Source: Chitinophaga alhagiae (lineage in GTDB: Bacteria; Bacteroidota; Bacteroidia; Chitinophagales; Chitinophagaceae). Taken from it: 64,000 nt of DNA. Location of the stretch: positions 1 to 64,000 of the forward strand of contig NZ_QXMH01000005.1 in the NCBI RefSeq assembly GCF_003568665.1. The letters run 5' to 3'. Numbering within the stretch: position 1 is the stretch's first letter; each line of letters starts with the position of its first letter. The position numbers and the translations under genes were made by a program. Shown here one piece after another: positions 52,281 to 61,640 of this stretch. The notes under the pieces were generated by a model, which was not told the origin of the DNA, ran no database searches, and saw only the letters and a list, made by a program, of their open reading frames with translations.

Positions 52281-53891
52281 ATGAGATATCTGCTGCTTAT
52301 TCTCGCCGTTCTCTTGTTTTCCTGCGGCCAGGTGTCGCACAACGGGAAAAAGGTGTTCCGTTACAACCAGCCGGAAGGCATCCCTTCGCTAGATCCGGCC
52401 TTCGCTAAAAACCAGGCCATTGTCTGGGCCGTGCGCCAGTTATACAACACGCTGGTGGAGCCAGACAGCCTGCTGAACATTGTGCCCTCGCTGGCCAGGA
52501 GCTGGGAGGTGTCTGCAGACCGGCGGGTGTACACCTTCCACCTCAGAACAGATGTGTACTTTCATGACCATGCAGTGTTCCCCGGCGGCAAGGGCCGGAG
52601 AATGACGGCGCATGATGTGGTGTACAGCCTGAAACGCATCATTGACCCGGCTACCGCATCGCCAGGCTCATGGATATTTAACGACAAGGTGGACCCCGCC
52701 ACCGGTTTCACCGCTAAAGATGACAGCACCTTCGTGCTTACGCTGCTGCGCCCGTTCCATCCCATCATGGGCATTCTCAGCATGCAATATTGTTCTGTAG
52801 TGCCGCATGAGGTAGTGGAAAAATACGGAAAAGACTTTCGCAAGCATCCCTGCGGCACCGGGCCGTTCGTTTTTCATTACTGGGACGAAGGGCAGGCGCT
52901 CATCCTGCACAAAAACCCGGTTTACTTTGAGCGGGACGCGGCCGGCGCCCGCCTGCCTTACCTGGACGCGGTAAAGGTGAGCTTTGTAGACAGCAAGGGC
53001 ACGGAGTTCCTGCTGTTCCGGCAGGGCCAGCTTGATTTCATCAATGACATTGAGGCCTCCTTTAAAGATGAAGTGCTGACCAAGCAGGGCGCCCTGAAAA
53101 AGGAGTGGGAAGGAAAAATAGTGCTGGTCAAAGCGCCGTACCTGAACACGGAATATTTCGGCATTGTGATGGATGCTACCAAACCAGGCGTAGCCGCCTC
53201 GCCCTTGCGGCAACTCCAGATCAGGCAGGCCATCAATTACGGTTTTGACCGTATAAAAATGATGACCTACCTGCGCAACAGTATCGGCCACGCCGCCACG
53301 TCCGGTTTTATACCGGCGGGCCTGCCTTCTTTCGACTCCGTTCATGTGAAAGGATATACGTACAATCCCCGCAAAGCCCGGGAGCTACTGAAGGCAGCCG
53401 GTTACCCCGGCGGGAGGGGGCTGCCGGTGATCAGGCTGGTGTCCATTCCCATTTATGCGGACCTGGCAGACTATGTAGCCCACCAGTTGCAGGAAGTGGG
53501 CATTCCCATACAGGTGGAAATTGTGCAGAAAGGCACCCTGATGGACCAGGTGGCCAAATCCGCCGTGCCTTTTTTCCGCGGCAGCTGGATAGCGGATTAC
53601 CCCGATGCCGAAAGCTACCTCGCCATGTTCTACAGCAAAAACCCGTCTCCGCCGAACTACACCCGTTACAATAACCCCGCGTTTGACCGGCTGTATGAAA
53701 GGGCCATCCAGGAGATCAACGACTCCGTACGCTACAGCCTGTACCAGCAAATGGACCAGCTGGTGATCAATGACGCCCCTGTAGTGCCGTTATTTTACGA
53801 CATGTCTGCCCGTTTCCGCCAGCCCAATGTGAGCGGCCTGGCCAGCAACGGGCTCAACCTGCTGGAGTTGCGGCGGGTGCGCATCGAATAG
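52281..53891 (+). CDS. Peptide-binding lipoprotein of an ABC transporter (SBP family 5)
   Basis: 536 aa. Lipoprotein signal with Cys at 15 (LAVLLFSCGQ). Family-5 features: LDPAFAKNQAIVWAVRQLYN, VPSLARSWEVSADRRVYTFH, LRTDVYFHD, the HCGTGPF-type block KHPCGTGPFVFHY and QIRQAINYGFDRIKMM, through to a complete C-terminal domain. Captures peptides for a Dpp/Opp-type importer. Its likely permease partner is at 46212; the ATPase is not in the window. Confidence 0.93.
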   Translation: MRYLLLILAVLLFSCGQVSHNGKKVFRYNQPEGIPSLDPAFAKNQAIVWAVRQLYNTLVEPDSLLNIVPSLARSWEVSADRRVYTFHLRTDVYFHDHAVFPGGKGRRMTAHDVVYSLKRIIDPATASPGSWIFNDKVDPATGFTAKDDSTFVLTLLRPFHPIMGILSMQYCSVVPHEVVEKYGKDFRKHPCGTGPFVFHYWDEGQALILHKNPVYFERDAAGARLPYLDAVKVSFVDSKGTEFLLFRQGQLDFINDIEASFKDEVLTKQGALKKEWEGKIVLVKAPYLNTEYFGIVMDATKPGVAASPLRQLQIRQAINYGFDRIKMMTYLRNSIGHAATSGFIPAGLPSFDSVHVKGYTYNPRKARELLKAAGYPGGRGLPVIRLVSIPIYADLADYVAHQLQEVGIPIQVEIVQKGTLMDQVAKSAVPFFRGSWIADYPDAESYLAMFYSKNPSPPNYTRYNNPAFDRLYERAIQEINDSVRYSLYQQMDQLVINDAPVVPLFYDMSARFRQPNVSGLASNGLNLLELRRVRIE

Positions 53892-54019
53892 GGAAGATTA
53901 TTTATATGTTTATTTAATAAATTCATTAGCATCTTGTTAAATGCTAAAAAAACTCGGTATTTAGGCCTATCTTCGCACCTTGTTTTCTTAATTCTATCTA
54001 TTAACGAAGTGGTATTTAC

Positions 54020-54793
54020 ATGACAGCGATCCTGATATTCTTTTTCTCACACTGGTTCTTATCTCTCTTTTTCCATACTTTTTTCCTGCACCGTTATGCT
54101 TCTCACCAGATGTATGACACCAGCAAGGGCTGGGAGCGGGTATTCTATTTCTGCACCTGGTTCTTCCAGGGCTCCTCTTACCTGATACCCCGTGCTTACG
54201 GCGTAATGCACCGCATGCACCATGAGTACAGCGATACAGAGAAAGACCCGCATTCCCCGCACTTTTTCAAAGACGTTTGGCAGATGATGATCCATACCCG
54301 GAAGATCTACGCCAGCTTTGTAACCGGCACGCAGATGCCCGAGGCGGAGTTCACCAAAGACCCGCTGCCTACCTGGGACGCGATGGACAAATTCGGCGAC
54401 CACCGGGTTACCCGTGTTATCTGGATGGGCATTTATATTGCATTTTATGCGGTGTTCGCCCCCAGCTTCTGGTGGTTCCTGCTGCTGCCTATCCATTTCC
54501 TGATCGGGCCTGTACAGGGTGCGGTCGTGAACTGGTGCGGCCACAAGTACGGCTACAGTAACTACGACAATGGTGACCATTCCCGTAACTCCGAGCCCTG
54601 GGGTATTTTGCTGCTGGGCGAACTGTTCCAGAACAATCACCACATGCATAAAGACAGCGCCAACTTTGCCAAGAAATGGTACGAGTTTGACCCTACTTAC
54701 CCGGTCATGAAAGCGATGCACTGGATGGGGATCATCCGCCTCCGGCAGACGGCTACCGCCAAGATAGCGGCGCAGAAGAAGCAAGCAGCCTAA
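54020..54793 (+). CDS. Membrane fatty acid desaturase
   Basis: 257 aa. Histidine boxes: HRYASH (His24, His29), HRMHH (His64, His67, His68) and NNHHMH (His207, His208, His210). About four helices. Uses O2 and a di-iron site to introduce a double bond in acyl chains (acyl-CoA/phospholipid type). Preceded by a near-consensus -7 element (TATCTTCG at 53968). Followed by a strong terminator. Confidence 0.93.
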   Translation: MTAILIFFFSHWFLSLFFHTFFLHRYASHQMYDTSKGWERVFYFCTWFFQGSSYLIPRAYGVMHRMHHEYSDTEKDPHSPHFFKDVWQMMIHTRKIYASFVTGTQMPEAEFTKDPLPTWDAMDKFGDHRVTRVIWMGIYIAFYAVFAPSFWWFLLLPIHFLIGPVQGAVVNWCGHKYGYSNYDNGDHSRNSEPWGILLLGELFQNNHHMHKDSANFAKKWYEFDPTYPVMKAMHWMGIIRLRQTATAKIAAQKKQAA

Positions 54794-54820
54794 AGTAAAA
54801 TTATAAACTCTTTGTATAGA

Positions 54821-54852
54821 AGCAACTGGATGAATGTTCAGTTGCTTTTTTT
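54821..54852 (+). terminator. Rho-independent terminator
   Basis: 8-bp stem (54821-54828 with 54839-54846), 10-nt loop, T run. Confidence 0.85.
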
Positions 54853-55179
54853 ATTGGGGTATCTGAGAGGGGAAAACCGGATGTTTTATTGGAGCAGTTT
54901 CTCTCTTATTGATTGATTAGTAGAGAATTAGGTCTATTCTGCGTGAAGCGCCACTATAATTGACCTGTTTTTGATTGATATGCAATTAGTTATGATGGAT
55001 ATCTTCAATTTAAGGTCTGTTTCCTGACCGGGTTTCAACGCCATATTTGCTTCCTTCAAAACAGCAGGGTGGCGACTAGGTGCAGCTGTTTGTCCGCCGG
55101 TACTAGTGAAATAAAAGGAATGTGCCTATAAATAACTGAAAATCAGTTAATTATTATCTATTAAAATTGGTTCCATTAC
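54853..55179. other. Intergenic region, no gene seen
   Basis: About 330 bp between the desaturase terminator and the VOC gene. Moderately AT-rich. No ORF with coding look, repeat or recognised RNA was found. Confidence 0.5.
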
Positions 55180-55536
55180 TCACACGCTTTGCCCAAAAGT
55201 CAGCAAATTACTATCCGGGTCAAGCATCGAGAACTCTTTTTGTCCCCAGGGTTTGATGGCCAGCTGCCCGTTGGGGTGAATGGCCGCGTTATTGTCCAGA
55301 AGGGCCTTATACAGGCCATCAATGTCATTTGTCCGGATGTAGACCTGTCCGTAGTTTTCTTTGGGATCAAGGTCTTTAAACTCGAAAAAATGGATCTGTA
55401 TGTTGTCTTTCTCCAGCATCAGGTAGCCGTCATAGTCAGCGTTCCCAAACTCCTTAAAACCTAACTGGTTGAGGTAGAAGGCCCTGGTTGCCGGCTTGTT
55501 GCGCATGGGCAGTTTTGGATGGATGGCTGTAAGCAT
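55180..55536 (-). CDS. VOC / glyoxalase-bleomycin-resistance family protein
   Basis: 118 aa from ATG 55536. One VOC unit: HPKLPMRNKPATRAFYLNQL, LEKDNIQIHFFEFKDL, YIRTNDIDGLYKALLD, then WGQKEFSMLDPDSNLLTFGQ. His, Glu and Asp positions fit the family but the metal set is not complete in one chain, as dimers share it. Possibly bleomycin-binding or a dioxygenase-like enzyme; substrate unknown. Confidence 0.85.
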   Translation of the reverse strand: MLTAIHPKLPMRNKPATRAFYLNQLGFKEFGNADYDGYLMLEKDNIQIHFFEFKDLDPKENYGQVYIRTNDIDGLYKALLDNNAAIHPNGQLAIKPWGQKEFSMLDPDSNLLTFGQSV

Positions 55537-55646
55537 GGCTTTTTTTCTGCAATGTAAAAATAAAATGCCGGGTATAGTGAACGCGTCCCGCATACGGGGC
55601 TATGCTTTTCAGATCCAGGTTACTGATGAGGTGCCCGGTATGCCGC

Positions 55647-55706
55647 GCAAGCGTTCCAAAGGGGCTACGTCTTTGTGCAAGTGCTCCAAGAGGCTACGTT
55701 CTTTCA
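55647..55706. repeat. Two-copy 30-bp direct repeat
   Basis: GCAAG(C/T)G(T/C)TCCAA... units begin at 55647 and 55677. They are about 80% alike and lie in the spacer between the VOC gene and the DUF1080 gene. The remaining spacer (55537-55881) shows no gene. Confidence 0.6.
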
Positions 55707-55881
55707 GATGAATAATAGCCGTCCATAAAACCGGGCAAACGTCTCAAATATGCCCATGACGTTTTAGACACCCCGAAATTACAACCAAATATGAATCAAT
55801 TACTTAAGCGGAACTACGACTTACTTTATTGGTTATAATTTACATTATGTTAAATAAAAGAAAGGGGAAATCTCCCCCGTT

Positions 55882-56589
55882 CTATGGTAATTCCACGATC
55901 CGCAGATTCCTGAAATGGATTTCCGCCCCTTCAGATTCCAGGCACAGATACCCCTCTCTGGCGGTTGACTGGCTGATGCCGTTCACAAATTTGCCGTTCA
56001 CAGAAAGTTTGATGGTGCCATCTACGCATACCACTTCATACGTATTCCATTCGCCTTTGCCTTTGCAACGGTTCTCTACAGATTTGCTGCGTTCGCCCCG
56101 CGGATTGTCAGGGATCGTTTTTACGCCGCCCACGCCAAACAATTCTCCGTGTACATATGCAATTGGCGGTTTTTCCCCGTTGCGCAGGTTCAGGTTCACC
56201 CAGTCCAGCTCCAGCATCTGCACCTCCACACCGCCGGGCAGCCGGCTGCTGGAATCCGGTTTGGCATCGCTCCAGACAAATACGCCAGAGTTGCCGCCCG
56301 CTTCCATATGCCGCCATTCCACATGCAGAATGAAATTCCGGTACCGTTTTTCAGACCGCATCACGCCTATGGGATGGCCGGTGCAGATCAGCAGGTCTTT
56401 GTCTTTCCGCCAAGTATCTGGCGCGGTATTGACGTTGGTCCATTGTATGGGCGCGGCTTTGAGCCTGGCCCCGGCTTTTACCTGGTCTATATGCAGCTCG
56501 CTGCCGAATGTAATGGGTGTTGACTGGGCGTACGAGGTTTGTACAAGCAATACCGCCAGGGCTGCTTTCAGGATTAATTTCATGGTCAT
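55882..56589 (-). CDS. DUF1080 (3-keto-disaccharide hydrolase-like) protein
   Basis: 235 aa from ATG 56589; a second ATG lies at 56583. Signal peptide (LILKAALAVLLVQTSYAQS). Concanavalin-like fold with FILHVEWRHMEAGGNSGVFV, GVEVQMLELDW and a final EIHFRNLRIVELP, the DUF1080 hallmark. Members bind or hydrolyse 3-keto-glycosides. It lies 11 nt after a Gfo/Idh oxidoreductase gene. That pairing is common in Bacteroidota glycoside-oxidation loci. Confidence 0.9.
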   Translation of the reverse strand: MTMKLILKAALAVLLVQTSYAQSTPITFGSELHIDQVKAGARLKAAPIQWTNVNTAPDTWRKDKDLLICTGHPIGVMRSEKRYRNFILHVEWRHMEAGGNSGVFVWSDAKPDSSSRLPGGVEVQMLELDWVNLNLRNGEKPPIAYVHGELFGVGGVKTIPDNPRGERSKSVENRCKGKGEWNTYEVVCVDGTIKLSVNGKFVNGISQSTAREGYLCLESEGAEIHFRNLRIVELP

Positions 56590-56600
56590 TTTTTTAGCTG

Positions 56601-57902
56601 TCAGATCACTTTGGTAACGCCGGGAATGGCCACGGGCGGTACTTCCCATGCGAGGTCCCAGTTGTAGGCGTCTATTTTGGGCCCCAGCTCCCTGCCGGAA
56701 TTAAATGCCTGCTCCCAGGTAATGACCTGGCCGCTGTACCCCACCATGCGGCCCAGGATGGCCAGCATGGTGCTGTTGGCCATCCACTCCCCGTCGTTAA
56801 CGGGTTTGCCGTTGCGGATGGAGGTAAACAGTTCATTATGCTGCGTTTGGTACATGTTGTTCTTTTCCCCGCTGTATTTCCATTTGTTTTTGCCGGTTAT
56901 TTCCTGGCGGCTGCCAATGGTAACAATGGCGTTGCCGTCTGTTCCCATCACGTCTACCGTATTGCGGCCGGCCGTGGCCTCCTGCTGCCGGCAGAAATGA
57001 TAGCCCTTGGCGCCGTCCGCGTATTCGAACTCTATGGCAAAATGATCGTACACATTCCCGTAAATGGGGTCTATACGCGCCTGCCTGCCGCCGGTGCCGG
57101 TGGCTTTAACGGGTAACCTGTCTCCCATGACCCATTGCATCATGTCTATGCTGTGTACGGCCTGTTCTACTATGAAGTCGCCAGACAGCCAGTTGTAATA
57201 ATACCAGTTGCGCAGCTGGTAGGTCATATCCGTCCAGCCGGGCTGGCGCGGCTTTGACCAGAGGCCGCCACCGTTCCGGAAGGTAGATACGCTCCTGATC
57301 TCGCCCACATCACCCTGCAATACTTTGCCGAACACGGCCCTGTTGGAGGCATCGTACCGGAAACAGAAGCCCGAAACAATGGAGAGGTTTTTCTCCTTGG
57401 CGGTTTTTACCGCGGCCAGTACCTTGCGCACGCCGGGTGCGTCTACCGCCACGGGTTTTTCGCAGAAGATATGTTTCCCGGCATTGACGGCCGCGGTCAG
57501 ATGGTCTGGCCTGAAATTGGGCGGCGTGGCCAGCAACACTACGTCTACGCCGGAATCCAGCACGCGCTGGTAGGCGTCAAAACCGATGAACTTGTTTTTC
57601 TGCGCTACTTTCACCCTTTTGCCGTCAATGGCCTGTAACGCGGTATAGGCTTCTTCCAGCCGGTCTTCAAACACATCTCCCAGCGCTGTGATCACCACGC
57701 CGGGGTCTGCCTGCAGGGCTTGCGCGGCAGCGCCGGTGCCCCTGCCGCCGCAGCCTATCAGGCCTACTTTCAATACCGGCGGTGCGCCAGATAACAAGGT
57801 AGTGGCAAATCCGCTCTGATACGCCAAGGTGGTGCCCAATACGGCCATCCCCGATGTTTTCAGGAATGACCGGCGGTCTGTTGTTTCGGTGTTTTTGTTC
57901 AT
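56601..57902 (-). CDS. Gfo/Idh/MocA oxidoreductase with Tat signal
   Basis: 433 aa from ATG 57902. Twin-arginine signal TDRRSFLKTSGMAVLGTTLA (Arg10-Arg11). Rossmann motif VGLIGCGGRGTGAAA at the mature N-terminus. EKPVAVDAPGVRKVLAAVKT carries the catalytic Lys, and YYNWLSGDFIVEQAVHSIDM is the His region. Exported, so it oxidises or reduces a sugar derivative in the periplasm with bound NAD(P). Operon with DUF1080 suggests a 3-keto-sugar pathway. Substrate unknown. Confidence 0.93.
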   Translation of the reverse strand: MNKNTETTDRRSFLKTSGMAVLGTTLAYQSGFATTLLSGAPPVLKVGLIGCGGRGTGAAAQALQADPGVVITALGDVFEDRLEEAYTALQAIDGKRVKVAQKNKFIGFDAYQRVLDSGVDVVLLATPPNFRPDHLTAAVNAGKHIFCEKPVAVDAPGVRKVLAAVKTAKEKNLSIVSGFCFRYDASNRAVFGKVLQGDVGEIRSVSTFRNGGGLWSKPRQPGWTDMTYQLRNWYYYNWLSGDFIVEQAVHSIDMMQWVMGDRLPVKATGTGGRQARIDPIYGNVYDHFAIEFEYADGAKGYHFCRQQEATAGRNTVDVMGTDGNAIVTIGSRQEITGKNKWKYSGEKNNMYQTQHNELFTSIRNGKPVNDGEWMANSTMLAILGRMVGYSGQVITWEQAFNSGRELGPKIDAYNWDLAWEVPPVAIPGVTKVI

Positions 57903-58100
57903 CAGTGTTGCATTTAATAGATTAATACCTGGCCGGTATTTCTGGCAGCACACAGGCACGGGCACGTAACCGGAAAGAATGAAAACTGCGCCCGGAAATT
58001 ACAGGTTAACGGCAGCGGCGCTGTCCTGGGCGTTTTAGTCGATAAGTAGCTAAAATAGAGATTATTTTTTTAGCAAGCAATGGCAAAGTTGGCGATTCCC

Positions 58101-58108
58101 TATTTTTG
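58101..58108 (+). promoter_or_regulatory. Bacteroidota -7 element of the MmcQ/YjbR gene
   Basis: TATTTTTG, 8 nt before the ATG at 58117. A very short leader; no -33 TTTG at the usual distance. Confidence 0.35.
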
Positions 58109-58116
58109 CAGGTACT

Positions 58117-58467
58117 ATGAACCTTGAAAAATTTCACACCTATTGCCTGTCTCTGCCCGGTACTACGGAGGGTTTTCCTTTTGACGAAAACACGCTGGTG
58201 TTCTACGTGAAAGGGAAAGTGTTCGCCCTTACAGACGTTACTGAATTTGAGAGCGTTAACCTGAAGTGCGACCCTGATGAGGCGGTGGAACTGCGGGAGC
58301 GTTATGAGGCGGTGCTGCCGGGTTATCATATGAACAAAAAGCACTGGAACACGGTGCTGTTTGACGGTTCTGTTCCTGACAAGCTGTTGCTGGAATGGAC
58401 TAAAAACTCCTATGACCTGGTGGTGAAGGGGCTGCCCAAGAAGGTACGCGAAGAACTGGGGTTTTAG
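58117..58467 (+). CDS. MmcQ/YjbR family protein
   Basis: 116 aa, normal length. FHTYCLSLPGTTEGFPFDEN, VFYVKGKVFALTDVTEFESV, PDEAVELRERYEAVLPGYHM and NKKHWNTVLFDG match the family, which has a double-wing DNA-binding-like fold of uncertain function. No operon partner. Its stop is 243 nt from the convergent oxidoreductase stop, with the 60-bp array between. Confidence 0.93.
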   Translation: MNLEKFHTYCLSLPGTTEGFPFDENTLVFYVKGKVFALTDVTEFESVNLKCDPDEAVELRERYEAVLPGYHMNKKHWNTVLFDGSVPDKLLLEWTKNSYDLVVKGLPKKVREELGF

Positions 58468-58526
58468 AGTGGCCAGGAAAAGCGGGCCGCAAGGCTGGGG
58501 CGGCAAATTTGCTAAAGAATAACCGG

Positions 58527-58731
58527 GCCGCTAAAGCTGTCATTGACAACAACCCCTTTTCCAAAGGCTACTCATTGGTAACACTGGCCACTAAAGCTGT
58601 CATTGACAACAACCCCTTTTCCAAAGGCTACTCATTGGTAACACTGGCCGCTAAAGCTGTCATTGACAACAACCCCGTTTCCAAAGGCTACTCATTGGTA
58701 ACACTGCCCGCTAAAGCTGGTCATTAATAAC
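58527..58731. repeat. 60-bp tandem array with copies of the neighbouring gene tail
   Basis: Three full copies (58531, 58591, 58651) with exact 60-bp period and about 97% identity, then a partial fourth that is the true end of the minus-strand oxidoreductase gene (stop 58711-58713). Each copy has on the minus strand AATGAC-AGCTTTAG, against AATGACCAGCTTTAG in the gene (one base shorter). The preceding nine bases are also similar. Confidence 0.9.
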
Positions 58732-59649
58732 AATAATGGTCTTGCCCTTGCTTTTCAGCTCGCGGCTTTCGGCAATGGCGGCGGGCGCTTGCGACAGGCT
58801 TACCCTACGGTCTACCGGTATTTTGATGTCTCCCCTGTCTATGGCTTGCCGCAATGCGTCCAGCGAAGCGGGCGTGCCTTTGGTTTCAAAATTGCCGCCG
58901 CGTAATTGCTGCGCCTGCAACGCGGCCTTGTCTGCTACAAACTGTGTGGTCAACACGATGCCGCCGGGTTTTACCAACGTTATTTTTTCCGCAAAGGCCG
59001 CTGCCTGGTCTACAAGGTCTACCAGGCCGTCTACATGACCGGGGTACGCTTCATTTTCCTTATAGTTCACCGTGCTTTCCGCTCCCAGCGCTTTTACTCT
59101 TTCCGCGCCAGCGCTGCTGGATACGGACGCCACTACGCGCAGCCCTCTTGCTTTGGCCAGTTGTATCACAAAAGCGCCTACGCCGCCGGTAGCACCGATC
59201 AGCAGCAGCGTTTGGCCGGCGGTAAGGCCGAGCTTGTCCAGCAATTGCAGCGCCGTCATGCCGGCGGTGGGCGCGGCGGCGGCATCTGCCAGCGAAAGCG
59301 TTTCAGGCGCTATGGCTATGGCCGCTTTTTCCGGCACTGCTACAAATTCCGCATAGGAGCCCTCTCCCACGGGCGCATGCAGCATCTGGCCGTATACGCG
59401 GTCCCCTTTTTTAAAACGGGTAACGCCCGGCCCGGTGGCTGCTACAATGCCCGCGCCGTCTACCCCCACTATAAGCGGGAACACATGGGGCATATGGTCT
59501 TCCAGGATGCCGTCTATCATTTTCCAGTCAAACGGGTTGAGGCCGGCTGCCGCCAGTTGAATGAGCACCTGACCTTCTTTTACCTGGGGCTCAGGGAGGT
59601 CCATCAGTTGGGGAATGGCTTTAAAGGAAGTAACGGCTACTGCTTTCAT
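58711..59649 (-). CDS. NADP-dependent quinone oxidoreductase-like MDR protein
   Basis: 312 aa. Zinc-free MDR: MKAVAVTSFKAIPQLMDLPE, GLNPFDWKMIDGILEDHMPH, VGVDGAGIVAATGPGVTRFK, LLLIGATGGVGAFVIQLAKA (Rossmann), no structural zinc cysteines. Reduces quinones or enones with NADPH. The C-terminal TIIVIND-QL-stop is the tail duplicated in the 60-bp array. Confidence 0.93.
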   Translation of the reverse strand: MKAVAVTSFKAIPQLMDLPEPQVKEGQVLIQLAAAGLNPFDWKMIDGILEDHMPHVFPLIVGVDGAGIVAATGPGVTRFKKGDRVYGQMLHAPVGEGSYAEFVAVPEKAAIAIAPETLSLADAAAAPTAGMTALQLLDKLGLTAGQTLLLIGATGGVGAFVIQLAKARGLRVVASVSSSAGAERVKALGAESTVNYKENEAYPGHVDGLVDLVDQAAAFAEKITLVKPGGIVLTTQFVADKAALQAQQLRGGNFETKGTPASLDALRQAIDRGDIKIPVDRRVSLSQAPAAIAESRELKSKGKTIIVINDQL

Positions 59650-59730
59650 ATGCTAAATCTACATAATAAAATGGTTGGATGCTGCGGGAGCAACATCCAA
59701 CCATTCAGATGAGTAAAACGCGGATTCCGT

Positions 59731-60084
59731 CTACCTGTTTTTACTAGGTTTTCTGCCGCCACCGTGTGAGGCTTTGCCTCCCTTGCTGGCAATCATTCTT
59801 TGTTTTTCTTTATCCATAGCGGCAAACCCCCTGCGGCTGGGCGTTCTTACTTCCCGGCGTTCATGGGCCGCACTATCGCCATCGGCTTCTTGTGCTTCCC
59901 TGCGCCCGCGGTGGTCTGCTGCATCTAATTCGTTTTCATCATAGCCTTCCAGCTGCTGGTTACGGTCATCATCAAATTCATCCATGTCATCGGCTTCACG
60001 GGTATGGCCTGGCGCCGTACTGCGGTCGTCTCTCTGGCGATACTGTGGCGCCTCTCTTTCCGTTGTTTTAATTGGTGTGCCCAT
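59731..60084 (-). CDS. KGG-motif stress protein
   Basis: 117 aa, very hydrophilic. The C-terminal GFAAMDKEKQRMIASKGGKA with SHGGG is the KGG/con-10 repeat of stress-induced proteins (YciG, GsiB type). The N-terminal 80 residues are disordered, acidic (DDMDEFDDDRNQQLEGYDEN) with RREA stretches. Probably a desiccation or osmotic protection protein; not proven. Single gene; the upstream region 60085-60288 shows no other gene. Confidence 0.85.
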   Translation of the reverse strand: MGTPIKTTEREAPQYRQRDDRSTAPGHTREADDMDEFDDDRNQQLEGYDENELDAADHRGRREAQEADGDSAAHERREVRTPSRRGFAAMDKEKQRMIASKGGKASHGGGRKPSKNR

Positions 60085-60288
60085 AATTTTAAGGATTTGA
60101 TATGGTTAATTGAATAAGTTGCTGCTGAACAAAGGGTAATTACCATGCCAAGGCCGCTACCCCTACTCTATAATTTTGCGGCATATGTATAATCCATTGA
60201 AAGCGATAACAGTATTGCAACAGCCGTAGCGTGGGGAAAACAGTGCGATAAACAGCAGTGTGGAATTATTTAGGCAGTATGGGGCAAC

Positions 60289-60322
60289 AAAAAAGGCAAG
60301 GATCGCCCCTTGCCTTTTTTAT
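60289..60322 (-). terminator. Terminator of the TPR gene
   Basis: 13-bp stem including A/T run (60289-60301 with 60308-60320), 6-nt loop. On the minus strand it ends in a T run, right after the TPR stop at 60339. Confidence 0.88.
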
Positions 60323-60338
60323 GTCAAACCTGTTTTGA

Positions 60339-61589
60339 TTATTGCAGGTTCTCCAGTTTTTTCTTGGTAGCCTCTACTTTTTCGGGCTGGCTCTTGATAG
60401 CATAGATCTTCTGCAATGCATAGAGGCAGCTTTCGAAAGTGCGCTTGTCACTGGGTTCCAGCTTGCCTTGCGCGGAGAAGCCGGCGTCTGCTTTCTCGAA
60501 GAAAGGCAGTGACTGGTCCATCAGGCTTTGCACTTTACCCTGCAGTTCTTTTGCTTTGGGAGAGCTTTGCTGTTTGCTGTCCATGCCATTCAGTTCCTTG
60601 TTGAAGGCAACGGCGCGGTTGAAATACAAAGCGCCCAGCTGGAAGTTGGCGGTAGCGTCTTCACCTTTCAGGGCCAGTGCTTTTTTATAGGCGGCTTCGG
60701 CTTTGTCCATCAGCTCGTCATAGTTGGCGGGCTTGGGCAGGTCGTTGCCTTTTTCATCGCGGGGGTTGGCCACGTTATCCAGGCGGATGGCGTAGTCCAG
60801 TGCCAGCGGGAAATCGTTCGGGTTTTCGTTCACTTTCTTTTCCATCATGGAGATCAGCTCATTGGTTTTTCCTGTTTTGGAATAGTAGAGCATTTCCATG
60901 TCGTTAAAGCGCTTATCGTTCGGGAAATATGCCTTGGCGGTATCGATGGTGGCAATCCAGTTGGCATTGTCTCCACGTTCTTCATACTGTTGTGCCAGTA
61001 CTACGTACAGGGCGGGTTCGCCTTTGAACTTCAGCTTGGCGGCTTCTTTCAGGCTTTCGAAGGCCTCTTCTTTTTTGCCAGCCTGCTGGGCAGCGTAACC
61101 GGAATAGAAAACCATTGCCGTATCTGTAGGAATAGAGCCACCGAGGTTTTTGCCGTTGTAAAATTCGCGGATCTCAGACGCCTGTTTGAAATACGAGTAG
61201 GAAGAATCCCATTTCTGCTCGTTGAGGTTGGCGTAACCGGCGTTACCCACTGTTGCGTACACGTTGAACATGCGGTTGTTCAGTTCCAGCAATGCTTCCG
61301 GCAGCTTGGGATTGATCTCCAGGGCTTTCTTGAAAGACTCGTAAGCCACCAGTGCGTCTGCCGCACTTTTGTTTTTGGTGGCCAGGGCTTCATAGATCTT
61401 GCCTTTCACATACCAGGTCCTGGCGTCGTCTTTGGTTTTTTCATGAGATAAGGCTGCCTCAATGTCCGTTTTGGCGGCATCCAGCTTGTCGCTCTTCAGA
61501 TTGTCATCCGCACTGCTCACTTTTGCCTTTTGCGCCATTACGGCCATACTGGCGCCGCAAAAGAGAAGAGATACAAATAGTTTTTTCAT
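60339..61589 (-). CDS. Periplasmic TPR-repeat protein
   Basis: 416 aa from ATG 61589. Signal peptide 1-20 (LLFCGASMAVMA). TPR-type helices follow throughout: AWYVKGKIYEALATKNKSAA-like blocks, ALVAYESFKKALEINPKLPE, FYSGYAAQQAGKKEEAFESL, ANFQLGALYFNRAVAFNKEL. Likely a scaffolding protein in the envelope. It follows gyrA by 52 nt on the same strand and has a strong terminator, so the two may form one unit. Confidence 0.9.
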   Translation of the reverse strand: MKKLFVSLLFCGASMAVMAQKAKVSSADDNLKSDKLDAAKTDIEAALSHEKTKDDARTWYVKGKIYEALATKNKSAADALVAYESFKKALEINPKLPEALLELNNRMFNVYATVGNAGYANLNEQKWDSSYSYFKQASEIREFYNGKNLGGSIPTDTAMVFYSGYAAQQAGKKEEAFESLKEAAKLKFKGEPALYVVLAQQYEERGDNANWIATIDTAKAYFPNDKRFNDMEMLYYSKTGKTNELISMMEKKVNENPNDFPLALDYAIRLDNVANPRDEKGNDLPKPANYDELMDKAEAAYKKALALKGEDATANFQLGALYFNRAVAFNKELNGMDSKQQSSPKAKELQGKVQSLMDQSLPFFEKADAGFSAQGKLEPSDKRTFESCLYALQKIYAIKSQPEKVEATKKKLENLQ

Positions 61590-61640
61590 GTGGCTCAAAT
61601 TTTTGAAAAATTATCGTTAATTGTTTATGGTTCGAAAAAG

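Noticed and set aside
58509..58727. 72-codon plus-strand frame with a 20-residue repeated peptide across the 60-bp array
   Set aside because: It is open only because the repeat period is a multiple of three; there is no start signal and the frame ends in the opposite gene's tail.
60171..60230. TAATTTTG element followed by ATG at 60185 and a 14-codon frame
   Set aside because: A good -7 match but no -33 box and too short a frame; could be chance or an unannotated small RNA promoter.
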